A stretch of 64,000 nt of DNA, from assembly GCA_028289195.1 (NCBI GenBank), contig JANQQR010000006.1, forward strand, positions 62,001 to 126,000, given 5' to 3'. Positions within the stretch are counted from its first letter, which is position 1; every line of letters begins with the position of its first letter. The translations under genes and the position numbers were made by a program. Source of the DNA: Phycisphaerales bacterium. GTDB lineage: Bacteria; Planctomycetota; Phycisphaerae; Phycisphaerales; UBA1924. Below, piece after piece: positions 15,548 to 24,982 of the stretch. The notes beneath the pieces are model-generated. The model was not told where the DNA came from. It did no database searches and saw only the letters and a list, made by a program, of their open reading frames with translations.

Positions 15548-17716
15548 CTAGCCCTCGCCGCCGAGGATCAGCGGCACAACCTCGTCCTTGGGCAGGTCGA
15601 GGGCGCCCATCAGCGAAGCCGCCGCGACAGCCTCGCCGTCTGCTCCGATACCCGCGGTCTCGACCAGCCAGCTGACCTGGCGCCGCTCGAGCATGTTCCC
15701 GAATCGCTTGGCCGAGGCCGTCACGCGATCGAGCAACTCGATCCGGTCGTCATCGAACGCATCCATCGCGGCGTCCATGAGCGCCACCTGGACCTGCTGG
15801 TTGCCGATGTGGCTCAGCACATCAGCGATGTGCAGCCGGATGTCGCCGTCGCTGACGTTCAGAGCGTCTACGAGAGGCACCGAAGCGTCGGCGATATCGA
15901 ACGCCGCGGTCGCGGCGCCGCCCGAGCTGATGGCCAGATCACGCAGCAGCGCGAGCGCCTGAAGAGCGTAGATCTCGGCCTCGTTGCCGGTGACCGGGGC
16001 CCCGGTCGCCTGACGGACCAGCGAATCGATGGCAGCTTCCATCTGGGCGCTGCTGACACCGGTGCGTCCGATCTCGGTGAGCGGATCGCCGTCGAAGGAC
16101 GACGAGTGCTGCGCGTAGCCCGCGCCGCCCATCAGCGCCAGAACCGGCGTCGCACGAAGGCGGGCCGTCGAACGGATCTCCTCGATCGTCCCGATCGAAG
16201 AATCAGCCGTGAGGTCTGTCACGATCAGCTCGATGCCGGGGGCCTCGGCGATCGAGCGCCGCGCAGAGCGGAGCTCGGACACCGGCGGCAGCACCGTGTA
16301 GCCCATCCCCTCGACGATCGTCCGCAGCTCCTGCTGCCTGTCGAGGTCGGCCGCCACGATGATCGCGTACTGCGCCGACGCCTCGCCGATCATGCTCGCG
16401 AGGATCGGGATCACCTGCTCGGCACCGGCGAACAGCGACCGCGGGTGCGAATGCCCGATGGCAAGAGCCGCCTCGTACCGGACGCGCCGGTTCGGGTAGC
16501 TCAGCGCGTCGATCAGCGCCGTGCCGCCACCACCCACCAGCGCGTTGCTGCCGGCCGAGTTTGCCAGCGCCTCGATCGCGAGCCGCGCAAGACGCGTGTC
16601 CTGCGTCCGCAGCGCACGCTCGAGCACCCGCTGAGTCACCGACGGGCCCGCCGCAACGGCGTAGTACATTGCTTCGCGCCGGTCCGATCCGTACGCGGGG
16701 TTGTCGTACCCCTCGGGCGAATCGAGCTCCCGGGAGAAGTTCGAAGCGGTCCACAGCGCCATCGCGGGCTCGTCGGTCGGATCGAACGTCAGCGCCTTCT
16801 CGGCGAGCCCCATCGCGCGGGCCTCGTGGTACACCTCGGTACGGATCGCGGTCGCCACCAGGCCGAGCTGGGGCTCGAAGCTCCACAGCAGCTGGTGATC
16901 CTCACCCGGGAAGCTCGTCAGGCTGCGCGACTCGCTGTAGTAGCGCTCGCCGAGTTCGCGGTACAGACCCGACAGCGGGAGCTCCAGCTCCGGGCTCCCG
17001 CCCAGCGAGCGGATCGCGATCTCGCACGCGGCGCGAACCGCGCCGTCGCTCGTGGTCCTGTGGGTTTCGCTGAGGTACGGGATCGCGGCGTCGTACCCGA
17101 GCCGGCCGAGCACGCGGGCGATCCGCTCCTGCGTCGTCGGGCCCACCTCGCCCAGAGCCGCGGTCAGCGGCCCGACGGCCTGCGAGCCCATCTGCGTCAG
17201 CACGACCTCGACCTCGGTCTCGAGCGCCTGGTCCTGGCGATCCAGCAGCACCTGCAGCAGCTGCGGCACCGAGTATTCACCGGCCGCGGCCAGGAACCGT
17301 CGCCCGTCGAGCTGGCCCCGCGGCGCGCCGGTGAGCAGCGCGATGTTGCGGGCGATCTCGTTCGGGTCGCGGGCCCGGGCGAGGCGCCCGGCTTCGTAGA
17401 GCTTCTCGAGCTCGGCCGCGACACCCTCGAGTTCGGCGAACCGCATCGCCCTCCCGACGGCTGTCTGGAAGCGCTCGCTCATCGTCGCCGAGTCCTCGAC
17501 CATGCCGATGAACTGGCGCGGATCGACCTGGCGATCGATCAGCTCGCGGGCGTACGCCTCCGCGGCGTCGAGACGCGCGATCTGAACAAAGTGGATGAAG
17601 TCTTCGAGCAACTCCTGGTCGCTCTTTGCGGGCGCGTCCTGCTGCGCGATCGCCGCGCCGCTGACAGCCAGAGACAACAACGCCGCTGTCGCGGCCCGCT
17701 TCAAATTCATGCCCAT
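15548..17716 (-). CDS. Exported HEAT-repeat protein with an embedded receiver-like domain
   Basis: A 722-residue protein. A signal peptide (MGMNLKRAATAALLSLAVSG, cleavage near AIAQ) is followed by helical HEAT-like repeats (about 100-440). A Rossmann-like segment of about 115 residues (about 449-565) resembles a response-regulator receiver: AIIVAADLDRQQELRTIVEG, then IELIVTDLTA with Asp at the phospho-acceptor position. The conserved Thr and Lys are not evident. More HEAT-like helices follow (about 580-722). ATG 17716 has GGAG 8 nt upstream. The gene has its own promoter and terminator and lies next to the pilus cluster. Function unknown; HEAT arrays usually mediate protein contacts. Confidence 0.8.
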   Translation of the reverse strand: MGMNLKRAATAALLSLAVSGAAIAQQDAPAKSDQELLEDFIHFVQIARLDAAEAYARELIDRQVDPRQFIGMVEDSATMSERFQTAVGRAMRFAELEGVAAELEKLYEAGRLARARDPNEIARNIALLTGAPRGQLDGRRFLAAAGEYSVPQLLQVLLDRQDQALETEVEVVLTQMGSQAVGPLTAALGEVGPTTQERIARVLGRLGYDAAIPYLSETHRTTSDGAVRAACEIAIRSLGGSPELELPLSGLYRELGERYYSESRSLTSFPGEDHQLLWSFEPQLGLVATAIRTEVYHEARAMGLAEKALTFDPTDEPAMALWTASNFSRELDSPEGYDNPAYGSDRREAMYYAVAAGPSVTQRVLERALRTQDTRLARLAIEALANSAGSNALVGGGGTALIDALSYPNRRVRYEAALAIGHSHPRSLFAGAEQVIPILASMIGEASAQYAIIVAADLDRQQELRTIVEGMGYTVLPPVSELRSARRSIAEAPGIELIVTDLTADSSIGTIEEIRSTARLRATPVLALMGGAGYAQHSSSFDGDPLTEIGRTGVSSAQMEAAIDSLVRQATGAPVTGNEAEIYALQALALLRDLAISSGGAATAAFDIADASVPLVDALNVSDGDIRLHIADVLSHIGNQQVQVALMDAAMDAFDDDRIELLDRVTASAKRFGNMLERRQVSWLVETAGIGADGEAVAAASLMGALDLPKDEVVPLILGGEG

Positions 17717-17791
17717 AGATGGAGCTCCGGCACCTTCGAAGGTGGACTCTTCGCCGAACACTTTCCGTATCCCCACACCCGCGAGTTCCGC

Positions 17792-17821
17792 AATCTAGCG
17801 GGCCGTGGCAAAAAGTGTCAA
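17792..17821 (-). promoter_or_regulatory. Sigma-70-type promoter of the HEAT-repeat gene
   Basis: On the minus strand TTGACA (17821 to 17816) is followed after 18 nt by TAGATT (17797 to 17792). This places the start of transcription about 70 nt upstream of the HEAT-gene ATG. The -35 is a perfect consensus match and the -10 matches 4 of 6. Confidence 0.65.
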
Positions 17822-18076
17822 TCCAGTCCGGCTCCGGCCGATCCCCCGGCCCGTCAATCCCCTATCAGACCCCGCTCATCGCCGCCCGGGCTTACCGGAC
17901 GCACCCGGGCCCAGGCCTGACCCGCCAAGACAGGAGCGGCCCCGGATTCCCCGTCGTCAGGCCCTTGGCGTCAAGACGCCCCCCGGATGACCCGATGCTC
18001 CGTGGGCGGCGATTCAGCCGCGGAGGGCCTGCGAGGTCGCAGACTCCAGCTCGGTGAGTTCAAGCGAGGCGGTGAG
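17822..18076. other. Divergent intergenic region
   Basis: Together with the promoter this makes a 360-nt gap between the divergent HEAT-repeat and HTH-receiver genes. It is C-rich and holds no convincing ORF, tRNA or terminator. A promoter for the plus-strand regulator must lie here, but no clear -35/-10 pair is visible; TTGGCG at 17965 lacks a well-spaced -10. Confidence 0.4.
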
Positions 18077-18658
18077 ATGATGGCCCAGGAAAAGGACGTC
18101 CTGACGACCGGCGAGGTTGCCAAGCTCTGCAACGTTGCCCCCCGGACCGTCTCCAAGTGGTTCGACTCCGGTCAGCTCCAGGGCTACAGGATCCCGGGCT
18201 CCAAGGACCGGCGCATCCCGCTGAACAACCTCGTGAAGTTCATGAAGGCGCACGGCATCCCCCTCGACGGCGTGATGAGCGGGTCGACCCGCGTTCTCGT
18301 CGTCGACGACGAGCGCGACATCACCGACGCGCTCCGCAAGCTCCTCCCCGAGCAGGCCGGATACGACGTGCACATCGCTTCCAACGGCTTCGAAGCCGGG
18401 CTCGAGTGCGAGCGTTTCAAGCCGCACGTCATGCTCCTGGATATCCACCTCGGAGACAGCGACGCCACCAGCGTCGCGAACCTCGTCCGCGACAGCGACG
18501 ATCTGGCCATGACCCGCATCATCGCCATGAGCGGCAAGCTGACCGACGGCCAGGCCGCCGGGCTCCGCCAGGCCGGCTTCGAGTCGTTCCTGAAGAAGCC
18601 CTTCCAGGTTCGCCAGGTCATCGACGCGATCGAGAAGGCCACCGCTCTGGTCCACTGA
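18077..18658 (+). CDS. Excisionase-type HTH fused to a receiver domain
   Basis: A 193-residue regulator. Residues 8-60 form a MerR/excisionase-family winged HTH (LTTGEVAKLCNVAPRTVSKW, then YRIPGSKDRRIPLNNLVKFM). Residues 73-190 are a complete receiver: VVDDERD, phospho-acceptor Asp in MLLDIHLGD, Ser in IAMSGK and Lys in LKKPF. The DNA-binding domain precedes the receiver, the reverse of the usual order in response regulators. Start chosen at the first of two adjacent ATGs, with GAGG 8 nt upstream. No histidine kinase is adjacent, so it is an orphan regulator; targets are unknown. Confidence 0.88.
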   Translation: MMAQEKDVLTTGEVAKLCNVAPRTVSKWFDSGQLQGYRIPGSKDRRIPLNNLVKFMKAHGIPLDGVMSGSTRVLVVDDERDITDALRKLLPEQAGYDVHIASNGFEAGLECERFKPHVMLLDIHLGDSDATSVANLVRDSDDLAMTRIIAMSGKLTDGQAAGLRQAGFESFLKKPFQVRQVIDAIEKATALVH

Positions 18659-18854
18659 CCCGGGCACGCGAAACCCAGCGCGCAAAGATTGACTCCCGAA
18701 CTCGCGATCACCGTCGCCCAAGCCATGCCCGCGCAGCGGCGCCAGAGTTCCGAGAACCGATTCCGGTCCGGGTTCGGTGAGCGCACAACCCCCAGCGATC
18801 TCGGGGGTATGCTCCGGGGCGCAACACCGCCTCAACGCAAGACGGAGCCCCGAA

Positions 18855-19847
18855 ATGCCCATCCGACGCACGCTGGCCATCGCCCTCACCACGCTCGCAT
18901 CGCAGGCGTGCGCCCTCGCGCAGGACACGGTCGACCTCCGCTACGGGCCCGTCGAGAGCGACGGCGACGCCAAGGCGACCCCGGAGGTCATCGAGACCAG
19001 CGTGCAGGTCACCTCGACCGTCAGCAACCTCCCGGGCGCGCCCGCGGCGAGTTCGCAATTCGAGCGGCGTCTGCTCTGGGTCGCGCCGGACGTCGTCTCC
19101 GCCAAGCCGGGCGCCGAGGTCGTCTACAGCCTCGTGGTTCACCGGCTCGCGATCGAGTTGGTCCGGCCCGGCTGGGACCGCGACGACTACTACTCGTGGC
19201 TCCCCAAGCGCAACCCCAGCGCCGCGATGCGCCGGCTCGATGGCCACATCTTCAACAAGCCGCAGCTGTTCATGTCCTTCAACGCGGCGTCGGGCGTCGT
19301 TCGCGAGCCGGGGGCCGGCTACAACACGCTCAACACCTCCATCGGCAGGATGATGATCAACCCCAACGTCCCGCGGGATCAGCTCGACACGATCCGCGAC
19401 GAGATCCTCCAGCAGTCGATCATCGACTCGCTCGACATGGGCATCTCCTTCATCGCCGGCGAGGACGTGCAGGTCGGCGACTCGTGGACGCGCTCGCGGA
19501 CCCTCCTCATCCCGTTCACGAACCCGGCGACGATCAACTGGACATGCACGCTCGAGTCCATCGACGATCAGGTCGCCGTCATCCTGCTGGATCCCGAGGT
19601 GGAAATCGATAACCCGGGCGGCCAGCCCCAGGGCATCAGCGTCATGCTCAAGAAAGGCAGCGCCGGGAACGGCCAGCTCCTCTACGACGTACGCAACGAG
19701 CAGCTCGTGCGCCTCGAGCGCCGGCTCGACCTGCCCTTCCGCGTCACCCGCCCGACCGCGGTCGGCGACGAGACGTTCGACTTCGACATCACCATCGAGG
19801 TCGAAGCCGAGCCCCGCCTCGAAATCGAGCTCGAGCAGCGCCGCTGA
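18855..19847 (+). CDS. Secreted protein of unknown function
   Basis: I do not recognise a family. The 330-residue protein has a signal peptide (MPIRRTLAIALTTLASQACA, cleavage near ALAQD) and no further membrane segment. The mature part is mixed alpha/beta with a likely beta-rich C-terminus (PTAVGDETFDFDITIEVEA). ATG 18855 has GGAG 7 nt upstream. It is monocistronic and ends 1 nt from the convergent M42 peptidase gene. Likely periplasmic. Confidence 0.7.
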   Translation: MPIRRTLAIALTTLASQACALAQDTVDLRYGPVESDGDAKATPEVIETSVQVTSTVSNLPGAPAASSQFERRLLWVAPDVVSAKPGAEVVYSLVVHRLAIELVRPGWDRDDYYSWLPKRNPSAAMRRLDGHIFNKPQLFMSFNAASGVVREPGAGYNTLNTSIGRMMINPNVPRDQLDTIRDEILQQSIIDSLDMGISFIAGEDVQVGDSWTRSRTLLIPFTNPATINWTCTLESIDDQVAVILLDPEVEIDNPGGQPQGISVMLKKGSAGNGQLLYDVRNEQLVRLERRLDLPFRVTRPTAVGDETFDFDITIEVEAEPRLEIELEQRR

Positions 19848-19848
19848 C

Positions 19849-20955
19849 CTAGCGGACCTGACCCAGGTACGCCGCGAGCAGATCGCGGGCCGCCGCCAGG
19901 TCCTTCTTCTCGATCATCTCGGTCACCGTGTGGATGTAGCGCGTGCCGACCGTCACGCCCACGGCGCGGCAGGCGCCGTCGTTGGCCAGCTGCATCGCCG
20001 CCCCGTCCTGGCCGCCGGCCGCGAGGATCGAGCGCTGCACCTTCACGCGGTTCTTCTTCGCCACCGCCTCTAGCTCGTCGATCAGCGTGTGGTCGGCGAT
20101 GAACGATGAGTCCTTGATGTGCAGCACGGCTCCGTCGCCCTGGGTCGTGACGCTCTCTTCGGTCGGCACGCCGGGCGTATCGCACGCGAGCGTCACGTCG
20201 AGGCCGATCCCGATATCAGGGCGCACGCGCCGCGACGCCGTGAACGCGCCTCTGAGACCGACCTCCTCCTGCACCGTGAACACGCAGATCACCTCGCACC
20301 GGTGCCCCGTCCCCGACGACTCGAGCTTGCGGACGCTCTCGAGGCCGAGCCAGCACGCGACACGATTGTCCAGCGCCTTGCTCACGACCTTGTCACCGAT
20401 CTCCTCGAACGGCTCGTGCATCACCACGTAGTCGCCGATCTGCACGCTCCGTTTGACCTTCGCGCCCGGCAGCCCGATGTCGACCATGAACTCCTTGATC
20501 TCCGGCACCTTCTTGCGGTCCTCCGGGCTGGCGATGTGCACCGGACGGCCGCCGGGGTTCATCACGCCGACGATGTCGCCGGCCTTCTTCGTGCACACCA
20601 GCACGCGCCTGGAGAACAGGTTCCGGGTGTCGAACCCGCCGGCGGGGTCGAGCCTGATGAAGCCGCGTTCGTCGACGTGCTTCACGTAGAACCCGATCTC
20701 GTCCATGTGACACGCGAGCATCACCTTCGTCGGTTCGGCACCGCGTCGCGCCGGCGTGCGCTTGGTCGTCTTCTTCTTGGACCGGCCGCCCCCGGCGCCG
20801 CGCGGCGAGCGACGGCAGATCAGGTTGCCCATCGCGTCGGACTCGATGTCGTCGAAGAGGCCCTCGGCTTCGGCCAGGATCAGGTCCCGGACCCGCTCCT
20901 CGCGACCGGGGATGCCGGGGGTCTCGCACAGACGCTTCAGAAGATCGATGTTCAC
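19849..20955 (-). CDS. M42-family metallo-aminopeptidase
   Basis: A 368-residue cytoplasmic enzyme of the M42 family (glutamyl aminopeptidase/FrvX/TET type), which trims N-terminal residues from peptides and forms large oligomers. The metal and catalytic residues are visible: HMDEIG near 83, Asp in ALDNRVACW near 195, QEEVGLRGA near 230, Asp in GLDVTLACDTPG near 253, and the terminal His in TRYIHTVTEM near 342. A Lys/Arg-rich insertion (GGRSKKKTTKRTPARRG) sits at about 55-72. The GTG start has GAGGAG about 9 nt upstream. It is divergent from ygfZ. Confidence 0.93.
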   Translation of the reverse strand: MNIDLLKRLCETPGIPGREERVRDLILAEAEGLFDDIESDAMGNLICRRSPRGAGGGRSKKKTTKRTPARRGAEPTKVMLACHMDEIGFYVKHVDERGFIRLDPAGGFDTRNLFSRRVLVCTKKAGDIVGVMNPGGRPVHIASPEDRKKVPEIKEFMVDIGLPGAKVKRSVQIGDYVVMHEPFEEIGDKVVSKALDNRVACWLGLESVRKLESSGTGHRCEVICVFTVQEEVGLRGAFTASRRVRPDIGIGLDVTLACDTPGVPTEESVTTQGDGAVLHIKDSSFIADHTLIDELEAVAKKNRVKVQRSILAAGGQDGAAMQLANDGACRAVGVTVGTRYIHTVTEMIEKKDLAAARDLLAAYLGQVR

Positions 20956-21041
20956 GCTCGCAGCTCCTCGTCTCGGGCTCTCTCGGCCCGGCCTGGCCGA
21001 GAGCATACGATCCCGCCACCGATCACGGGACCCGCGCACAC

Positions 21042-22235
21042 ATGAGCATCGAAAGCCCCATCCTCCCGCTGCTCGAAGAGAGCGGCGCCACATTCCTTGC
21101 CTACGGCGCCCATCGCGCCGAAGACGCCAGCCAGACCATCGTCGCGCCGGCCCGTATCGTCGAGACCTTCGGTGAACTCGAACTCGAGTACGCCGCCGTC
21201 CGGCGGGGCTGTGCCCTGCTCGATCTCCCCCACCGTTCGACGATCCGCGTGACCGGCGACGACCGCGCGGAGTTCCTCAACCGGATGCTCACCCAGGAGC
21301 TCAAAGGCCTGGCACCCGGCGATGTCAGGCGTTCTTTCTGGCTGAATCGCAAGGGACGCATCGACGCCGACCTCCGCCTGCTCCAGACCGACGACGCCAC
21401 GCTCATCGACCTCGACATCCTCTCCGCCGCCCACACCGTCGAGACGCTCACGGAATTCGTCTTCAGCGAAGACGTCGCGTTCGAAGACGCCACCGAGCAG
21501 CACCACCGCCTGGCGCTGCACGGGCTGACCTCGCTCGCGCTGCTGGAGCGCATCGCCGACAGGACCGAAGGCCCCGCGCCCAGCGAACTCAAGCCCGGAC
21601 ACTCGACCACTCTCATGGTCGCGGGCGCACGCGTCCTCGCCGATCGGCAGGACGACGCCGGAGATCGCGGGGCAAACCTGCTTGTGCCCACCGAGTCAGC
21701 CCGAGCCGTCTTCGAACGACTCCTCGAAACGGGCATCGCTCCCACTCCCGATGGCGAGGCGCCCAGGGGCGAGTTCCGCATGCGCCCCACCGGCTGGCAC
21801 GCCTTCAACATCGCGCGCATCGAAGCGGGCACCCCGCTGTTCAACCTCGACTTCGGCACGAGCAACCTCCCCGCCGAATCGGGCGTCATCGACGATCGCG
21901 TGAGCTTCACGAAGGGCTGCTACCTCGGGCAGGAGGTCGTCGCGCGGATGAAGAGCCTCGGACACCCCAAGCAGACCCTTGTGGCCCTGCGTGCAACGTC
22001 GGACCCCGGCGACGCCCACCCCTCGACCGGCTCGCCCGTGTTCACGACCGGCTCGGACAAACCCGTCGGCGCCGTCACGAGCGCGACCCGCTCCCCGATG
22101 CTGTCGGACGCCTGCGTGTGCTTCGCCCAGGTCAAGTGGGATCATGCCAAGGCAGGCGAGAGCCTGCAGATCGAGGCCGACGACGCTCGCATCGATGCGG
22201 AAGTCCAGCCCTCGCTGGCGTTCTGGACCCGCTAA
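21042..22235 (+). CDS. ygfZ: YgfZ/GcvT-domain folate-binding protein
   Basis: A 397-residue protein of the GcvT-like tetrahydrofolate-binding fold. The diagnostic YgfZ motif KGCYLGQEVVAR lies near residue 291. YgfZ helps assemble or repair certain iron-sulfur clusters in a folate-dependent way. The N-terminal half has the expected RRGCALLDLPHRSTIRVTGDD segment. It has its own promoter region shared divergently with the M42 peptidase (TACGAT at 21006-21011 is a possible -10). It ends 9 nt from a convergent lipoprotein gene. Confidence 0.92.
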   Translation: MSIESPILPLLEESGATFLAYGAHRAEDASQTIVAPARIVETFGELELEYAAVRRGCALLDLPHRSTIRVTGDDRAEFLNRMLTQELKGLAPGDVRRSFWLNRKGRIDADLRLLQTDDATLIDLDILSAAHTVETLTEFVFSEDVAFEDATEQHHRLALHGLTSLALLERIADRTEGPAPSELKPGHSTTLMVAGARVLADRQDDAGDRGANLLVPTESARAVFERLLETGIAPTPDGEAPRGEFRMRPTGWHAFNIARIEAGTPLFNLDFGTSNLPAESGVIDDRVSFTKGCYLGQEVVARMKSLGHPKQTLVALRATSDPGDAHPSTGSPVFTTGSDKPVGAVTSATRSPMLSDACVCFAQVKWDHAKAGESLQIEADDARIDAEVQPSLAFWTR

Positions 22236-22244
22236 CGGGCGCGA

Positions 22245-23246
22245 TCAGTCCGGCAGCACGTCGAGCTTGCGACCGCGCGCCTTGATCAGCCTCCAGCGCT
22301 CGACGCTCGGCTCGGAACGCGCGCCGGGGGCGATGGTCGAGATCGGCCCGTACAGCTCGGCCTCGATGATCGTCTCGACCCCGCGCTCCCTGCCGGGCTG
22401 GATGTGCAGCGCCAGCGGGCCCTCCCCGACTTCCTTCAGGCGCGTCACATCACCGGCGTCCATCACCCCGAGGCTGCGGAAGTGCCAGAAGCCCTCTCGG
22501 CGCACCGCGAGCTCGACCGGCACCCCCTCGGGGGGATTCACGAACACCTTGATCGCCCCCTCCCATCGCGCTCGCGACAGGTTCACGAGCACCCAGCCGC
22601 GCTCGTCCGGCTCGGTGGCGATCTCCATCAGTCGGTCCACCCACTCGGCCTCCCGCGCCCAGACCTCGCTCCCCTCGGGCATGCGCACCGCAATCACGTC
22701 GCGCCGCTCCGCAGCCGAGAGCAGCCACGGCCCCGCCACGACCTCGAAGTCCCGCTCGTTCTCGATCCGGAACTCGTGCTCGGCCTCCCCGCCGGGTAGC
22801 AGGCGTACCCGCTTGATCTCGCGGACCCCCCGCAGCTGCACGGGCCCGGTCATCTCGAGCTCGTGCGACGCGCTCGCGGTGCGCCGGACCGGACCGACGT
22901 CCATCGCCGGATCGGGCGGCCACACGCGCAGATCGCCCAGCGGATCAACCCAGCCCATCGGCGCATCCTGCGGCGACACCCACGAGTAGACGCCTCCCCG
23001 GAACACGTAGTCGCCCTCGATCTCGGGCTCTTCGTTCAGGCGCTTCGAGAGCAGGACGTTCGGACCCTTCCTGGGCCCGAAGTAGGTCACCCGGTCGACG
23101 GACCCGAGCACCTCGAGCGCGTAGCCGTCCCGTTCCAGACGCCACGCATCCCTGCTGCTCGTTCTGGATCCCTTGCACCCACCCGCTCCGGCGACCATCG
23201 CGCCCAGCACAGCCAGCGCCGCTATCCGAACCGCCCGCTCGTTCAT
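22245..23246 (-). CDS. Lipoprotein resembling DUF4380 family
   Basis: A 333-residue predicted lipoprotein: MNERAVRIAALAVLGAMVAG is followed by the lipobox AGGC. The rest is beta-rich with VTYFGPRKGPNVLL, a tandem of Trp/Pro-rich loops and EHEFRIENERDFEV. This gives a galactose-mutarotase-like impression similar to DUF4380 proteins; that family link is tentative. ATG 23246 is preceded by GGGAGGTGG at ideal spacing. The gene is convergent with ygfZ and divergent from the OppF-like gene. Confidence 0.65.
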   Translation of the reverse strand: MNERAVRIAALAVLGAMVAGAGGCKGSRTSSRDAWRLERDGYALEVLGSVDRVTYFGPRKGPNVLLSKRLNEEPEIEGDYVFRGGVYSWVSPQDAPMGWVDPLGDLRVWPPDPAMDVGPVRRTASASHELEMTGPVQLRGVREIKRVRLLPGGEAEHEFRIENERDFEVVAGPWLLSAAERRDVIAVRMPEGSEVWAREAEWVDRLMEIATEPDERGWVLVNLSRARWEGAIKVFVNPPEGVPVELAVRREGFWHFRSLGVMDAGDVTRLKEVGEGPLALHIQPGRERGVETIIEAELYGPISTIAPGARSEPSVERWRLIKARGRKLDVLPD

Positions 23247-23289
23247 CGATCCACCTCCCGGCGCCGGGGGGAGACCCGGAGCCATGCCG

Positions 23290-23295
23290 TATGAT
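23290..23295 (+). promoter_or_regulatory. Candidate -10 element close to the OppF-like start
   Basis: TATGAT at -14 to -9 relative to the ATG at 23304. The gene lacks a Shine-Dalgarno sequence, so a leaderless or very short-leader transcript is possible. No -35 hexamer is obvious at 17-nt spacing. Confidence 0.4.
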
Positions 23296-23303
23296 GCCCC
23301 ACG

Positions 23304-24182
<879 letters not shown>

Positions 24183-24197
24183 CGCCCCCGGCCCGGG

Positions 24198-24845
24198 CTA
24201 CATTCCCCGGGCAGTTTCACGCTGGTCGATGAACTCGTCCAGACGCCGGGCGGCCTCGGCGATCCACGCGTCGATCACGTCGCGCACATCGTCGAGCGTG
24301 TTGAACATGTCGATCTCGAACTGATTGCCCGTGCGCGCGTCGATAAACGCCGCCAGCTGCTCGCCCGAGAGCGAATCCACGACCTCCGCCTCCAGCGCCG
24401 CGCTGCCCGCGCCCGCCCCGGTCAGCTTCGACCCCGGATGGATGTTCAGGAACCACGTGGCCTTGCGCACGTCCGTCACCGCGATGCGCACGCGTGCGAC
24501 ACCGTCGCCCGGGTCGCCCACGAGCCGGAATCCCCGCTCCCGGAGCATGTTGGCCAGGCGCACGTCGAAGAACGTCGCCAGCTCCATGCGCTGCTTGCGA
24601 GTGAGCACCGCCTTCTTCTCGTCGCGCAGCACCTGGATGGGCTCGATGAGATACGAGTGGTACTCGGCGATGCGATCGGACACGAACCGCTCGTTCCCGC
24701 CCCGGACCTTCTCGAGCTGCGAGTAGTCGCTCAGGAAATCAGTGCGGACAGCCTTGGCGCGATTGCAGCCCCCGAGCGCAGCGCCCAAGAGCAGCAGCGC
24801 AAGCAGCACCACGAGCCGTCTGTCTGTGCCGCGATCTGGTCCCAC
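24198..24845 (-). CDS. DUF3313-like lipoprotein
   Basis: A 215-residue predicted lipoprotein. A GTG start at 24845 with GGAG 8 nt upstream gives a signal peptide with hydrophobic core LVVLLALLLLGAAL and lipobox LGGC. The mature N-terminus FLSDYSQLEKVRGG matches the start of the DUF3313 family, whose function is unknown. A predicted beta domain (ARVRIAVTDVRKATWFLNIH) and a C-terminal helix with DVIDAWIAEAARRLDEF follow. An ATG 45 nt upstream lacks a ribosome site. It is convergent with the OppF-like gene. Confidence 0.7.
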   Translation of the reverse strand: MGPDRGTDRRLVVLLALLLLGAALGGCNRAKAVRTDFLSDYSQLEKVRGGNERFVSDRIAEYHSYLIEPIQVLRDEKKAVLTRKQRMELATFFDVRLANMLRERGFRLVGDPGDGVARVRIAVTDVRKATWFLNIHPGSKLTGAGAGSAALEAEVVDSLSGEQLAAFIDARTGNQFEIDMFNTLDDVRDVIDAWIAEAARRLDEFIDQRETARGM

Positions 24846-24982
24846 GTGCGGATCTCCGCGAGGGTTTCCCGGACCCTCCAGAAGGAACATATTAGCTTAC
24901 CCAACGCGCCGCGCCCGAAGGAATCGGCGCGATACCCGCCGGCCTCGATCCGCGCCGCGCAAAGCCCGATCTTTGCAGCACG

